Of a stretch of 6,519 nucleotides of DNA, positions 5,219 through 6,519 are shown piece by piece. Made by a program: the position numbers and the translations under genes. The number at the start of each line of letters is the position of its first letter. The stretch's first letter is position 1. The notes below the pieces were generated by a model that was not told where the DNA came from, did not search any database, and saw nothing but the letters and a program-made list of their open reading frames with translations. The stretch covers positions 1 to 6,519 of the forward strand of contig CAMPCK010000053.1 in assembly GCA_946645735.1 (NCBI GenBank), given 5' to 3'. This DNA is from an uncultured Clostridia bacterium. Lineage in GTDB: Bacteria > Bacillota_A > Clostridia > Peptostreptococcales > Anaerovoracaceae.

Positions 5219-6519
5219 TTACTGTCTCATGAATTCTCCGGCCTTGATGGTCTGTATAGCCAGGTCGGAACCGAATCTGTAGCAAAGCATCTCCATGTTG
5301 GGAGCGTTCCAGACTACCATGTCCGCCTGCTTGCCGACTTCCAGAGTTCCCACTTTATCTCCCCTGTTAATGCCGCAGGCGGGATTGATGGTTACTGCTG
5401 TCAGAACTTCCTCAGGAGTCATTCTGTACTTCAGGTATCCCAGATTCATTACGAACTGGAGGTTGAGGGAAGGACATGATCCGGGATTGAAATCTGATGC
5501 TGTGGCAACGGGGATCTCAAACTCGTCGATCATCCTTCTTACGGGTGCGAAGGTTGCTCCCAGATAGAAGGAGGTTCCGGGAAGACACATTGCGATGGTG
5601 CCGCCCTTGGCCATGCTCTCAAGGCCTTCATCGTTTATAACGATGAGATGCTCAGCGGATGTGGCATGCATCTCGCCTGCCAGCTTTGATCCTCCGATGG
5701 CTTCGATCTCATCAGCATGAATCTTAAGAAGGAATCCCTGCTCTTTTGCAGCTTCCAGATATCTCTTGGACTGCTCATAGTTGAATACGGAGTCTTCAGT
5801 GAAGATATCAACGAACTCTGCCAGGTCTCTTTCCTTAACGTAAGGGAACATCTCGTTGATGCAGAGGTCAATGAACTCGTCCTCTCTTCCCTTCCAGTCA
5901 GCAAGCACTACGTGTGCAGGCATGAAGGTGGAAACGATGTCCATGGGATGATCTTCATTGAGTTTTTTGAGTACCTCAAGGATCTTTACCTCAGTCTCAA
6001 GATCGATGCCGTAGCCTGACTTAGCTTCGCAGGTGGTTACTCCAAGTCCCATCATTTCATCGAGGAAACCTTTGGTCTTATCATAAAGCTCTTCGAAGGT
6101 AGCTTCCCTTGTCTTTTTTACAGTATCATTGATACCGCCGCCTGCTCTTAAGATATCCAGGTATCCTGCACCTTTCAGCTTAAGAGGGATCTCATTCTGA
6201 CGATATCCTCCGAAAACCATATGGGTGTGTCCTTCAACAAGACCGGGTGTCACAAGATTGCCCTTGGCATCATAGGTGACAAGCCAGGGATCCTGTTCAT
6301 CTGTAAGAACGGGAGCCTCATCGGATACGGTCATTTCTGCCTTTCCGTCTGCTCCTATGGTCTGAGTGTGATACTTTCCGTCTTCTGTCTTGCCGGAGAT
6401 TGCCTTGATTATGCCGTCTTCGCAAAGAACTGCTGCATCGTCCAGCTTCAGATTCTCGCCCTGGGCTTTTCCTTTGTGAGGAAAACTGCCGACGGGTGTC
6501 TGCAGTCTTCCGATATTTT
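5219..6519 (-). CDS. hutI: Imidazolonepropionase (EC 3.5.2.7), N-terminus cut by window edge
   Basis: It hydrolyses 4-imidazolone-5-propionate to N-formimino-L-glutamate, the third step of histidine breakdown. The frame stays open to the right edge, giving 432 visible residues. The ATG at 6334 is internal, because the upstream codons encode NIGRLQTPVG and DDAAVLCEDGIIKAI, the normal HutI beginning. Only a handful of residues are missing. This is a metal-dependent amidohydrolase: by visible numbering the expected ligands are His97 and His99 in GHTHMVFGG, His267 in KIHADEIEAIGG and Asp342 in ATASDFNPG, with His290 (SAEHL) as the usual active-site histidine. CEAKSGYGID (163-172) and LPGTSFYLG (312-320) are also conserved. 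Compared with Bacillus HutI as I recall it, the segment between the first beta strands and LVTPGLVEGHTH (residues ~42-85) is longer by roughly 25-30 residues. It is the first gene visible of the hutI-fchA-ftcD-gntR unit; the operon promoter is outside the window. Confidence 0.96.
   Translation of the reverse strand, partial: NIGRLQTPVGSFPHKGKAQGENLKLDDAAVLCEDGIIKAISGKTEDGKYHTQTIGADGKAEMTVSDEAPVLTDEQDPWLVTYDAKGNLVTPGLVEGHTHMVFGGYRQNEIPLKLKGAGYLDILRAGGGINDTVKKTREATFEELYDKTKGFLDEMMGLGVTTCEAKSGYGIDLETEVKILEVLKKLNEDHPMDIVSTFMPAHVVLADWKGREDEFIDLCINEMFPYVKERDLAEFVDIFTEDSVFNYEQSKRYLEAAKEQGFLLKIHADEIEAIGGSKLAGEMHATSAEHLIVINDEGLESMAKGGTIAMCLPGTSFYLGATFAPVRRMIDEFEIPVATASDFNPGSCPSLNLQFVMNLGYLKYRMTPEEVLTAVTINPACGINRGDKVGTLEVGKQADMVVWNAPNMEMLCYRFGSDLAIQTIKAGEFMRQ

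Noticed and set aside
5219..6334. ATG at 6334 as the start of hutI
   Set aside because: The upstream codons up to the right edge are open and encode typical HutI N-terminal sequence (NIGRLQTPVG and DDAAVL), so the gene extends past 6519.

Overview
The window looks like chromosomal DNA from an anaerobic member of the Bacillota, probably a Clostridia lineage. This is inferred from the mix of gene families (split FtcD and FchA, a long CofE-like protein, a clostridial-type secreted LRR_5 protein), AGGAG-type ribosome sites and a consensus sigma-A-like promoter. I cannot name the genus. GC content appears moderate, and I saw no mobile element, tRNA, rRNA or CRISPR array.

Layout, left to right. 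(1) Positions 1-1044, plus strand: the 3' part of a coenzyme F420-0:L-glutamate ligase-like gene whose start lies left of the window. (2) 1045-1122: a short convergent intergenic gap holding a hairpin terminator. (3) 1123-2796, minus strand: a secreted protein with a phosphodiester glycosidase (NAGPA/DUF2233) domain joined to a BspA-type leucine-rich repeat tail. It has its own promoter and is insulated by hairpins on both sides. (4) 2928-6519, minus strand: the distal part of a histidine-utilisation operon, in transcription order hutI (imidazolonepropionase, its first few codons off the right edge), fchA-type cyclodeaminase, ftcD (glutamate formimidoyltransferase) and a GntR/FCD regulator. 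Gaps between these genes are 16-44 bp.

How the genes work together. HutI opens imidazolonepropionate to N-formimino-L-glutamate. FtcD moves the formimino group to tetrahydrofolate and releases glutamate. The cyclodeaminase turns 5-formimino-THF into 5,10-methenyl-THF and ammonia. The operon therefore feeds histidine carbon and nitrogen into glutamate, ammonia and the folate one-carbon pool. The terminal GntR/FCD gene is the obvious candidate regulator. hutH and hutU are not in the window and would be expected upstream (right of 6519) or elsewhere.

No wholly new system is evident. The points most worth a second look are the CofE-like gene with no F420 context, the NAGPA-LRR_5 secreted fusion, an FCD-type rather than HutC- or HutP-type regulator in the hut operon, and a long N-terminal insertion in HutI.
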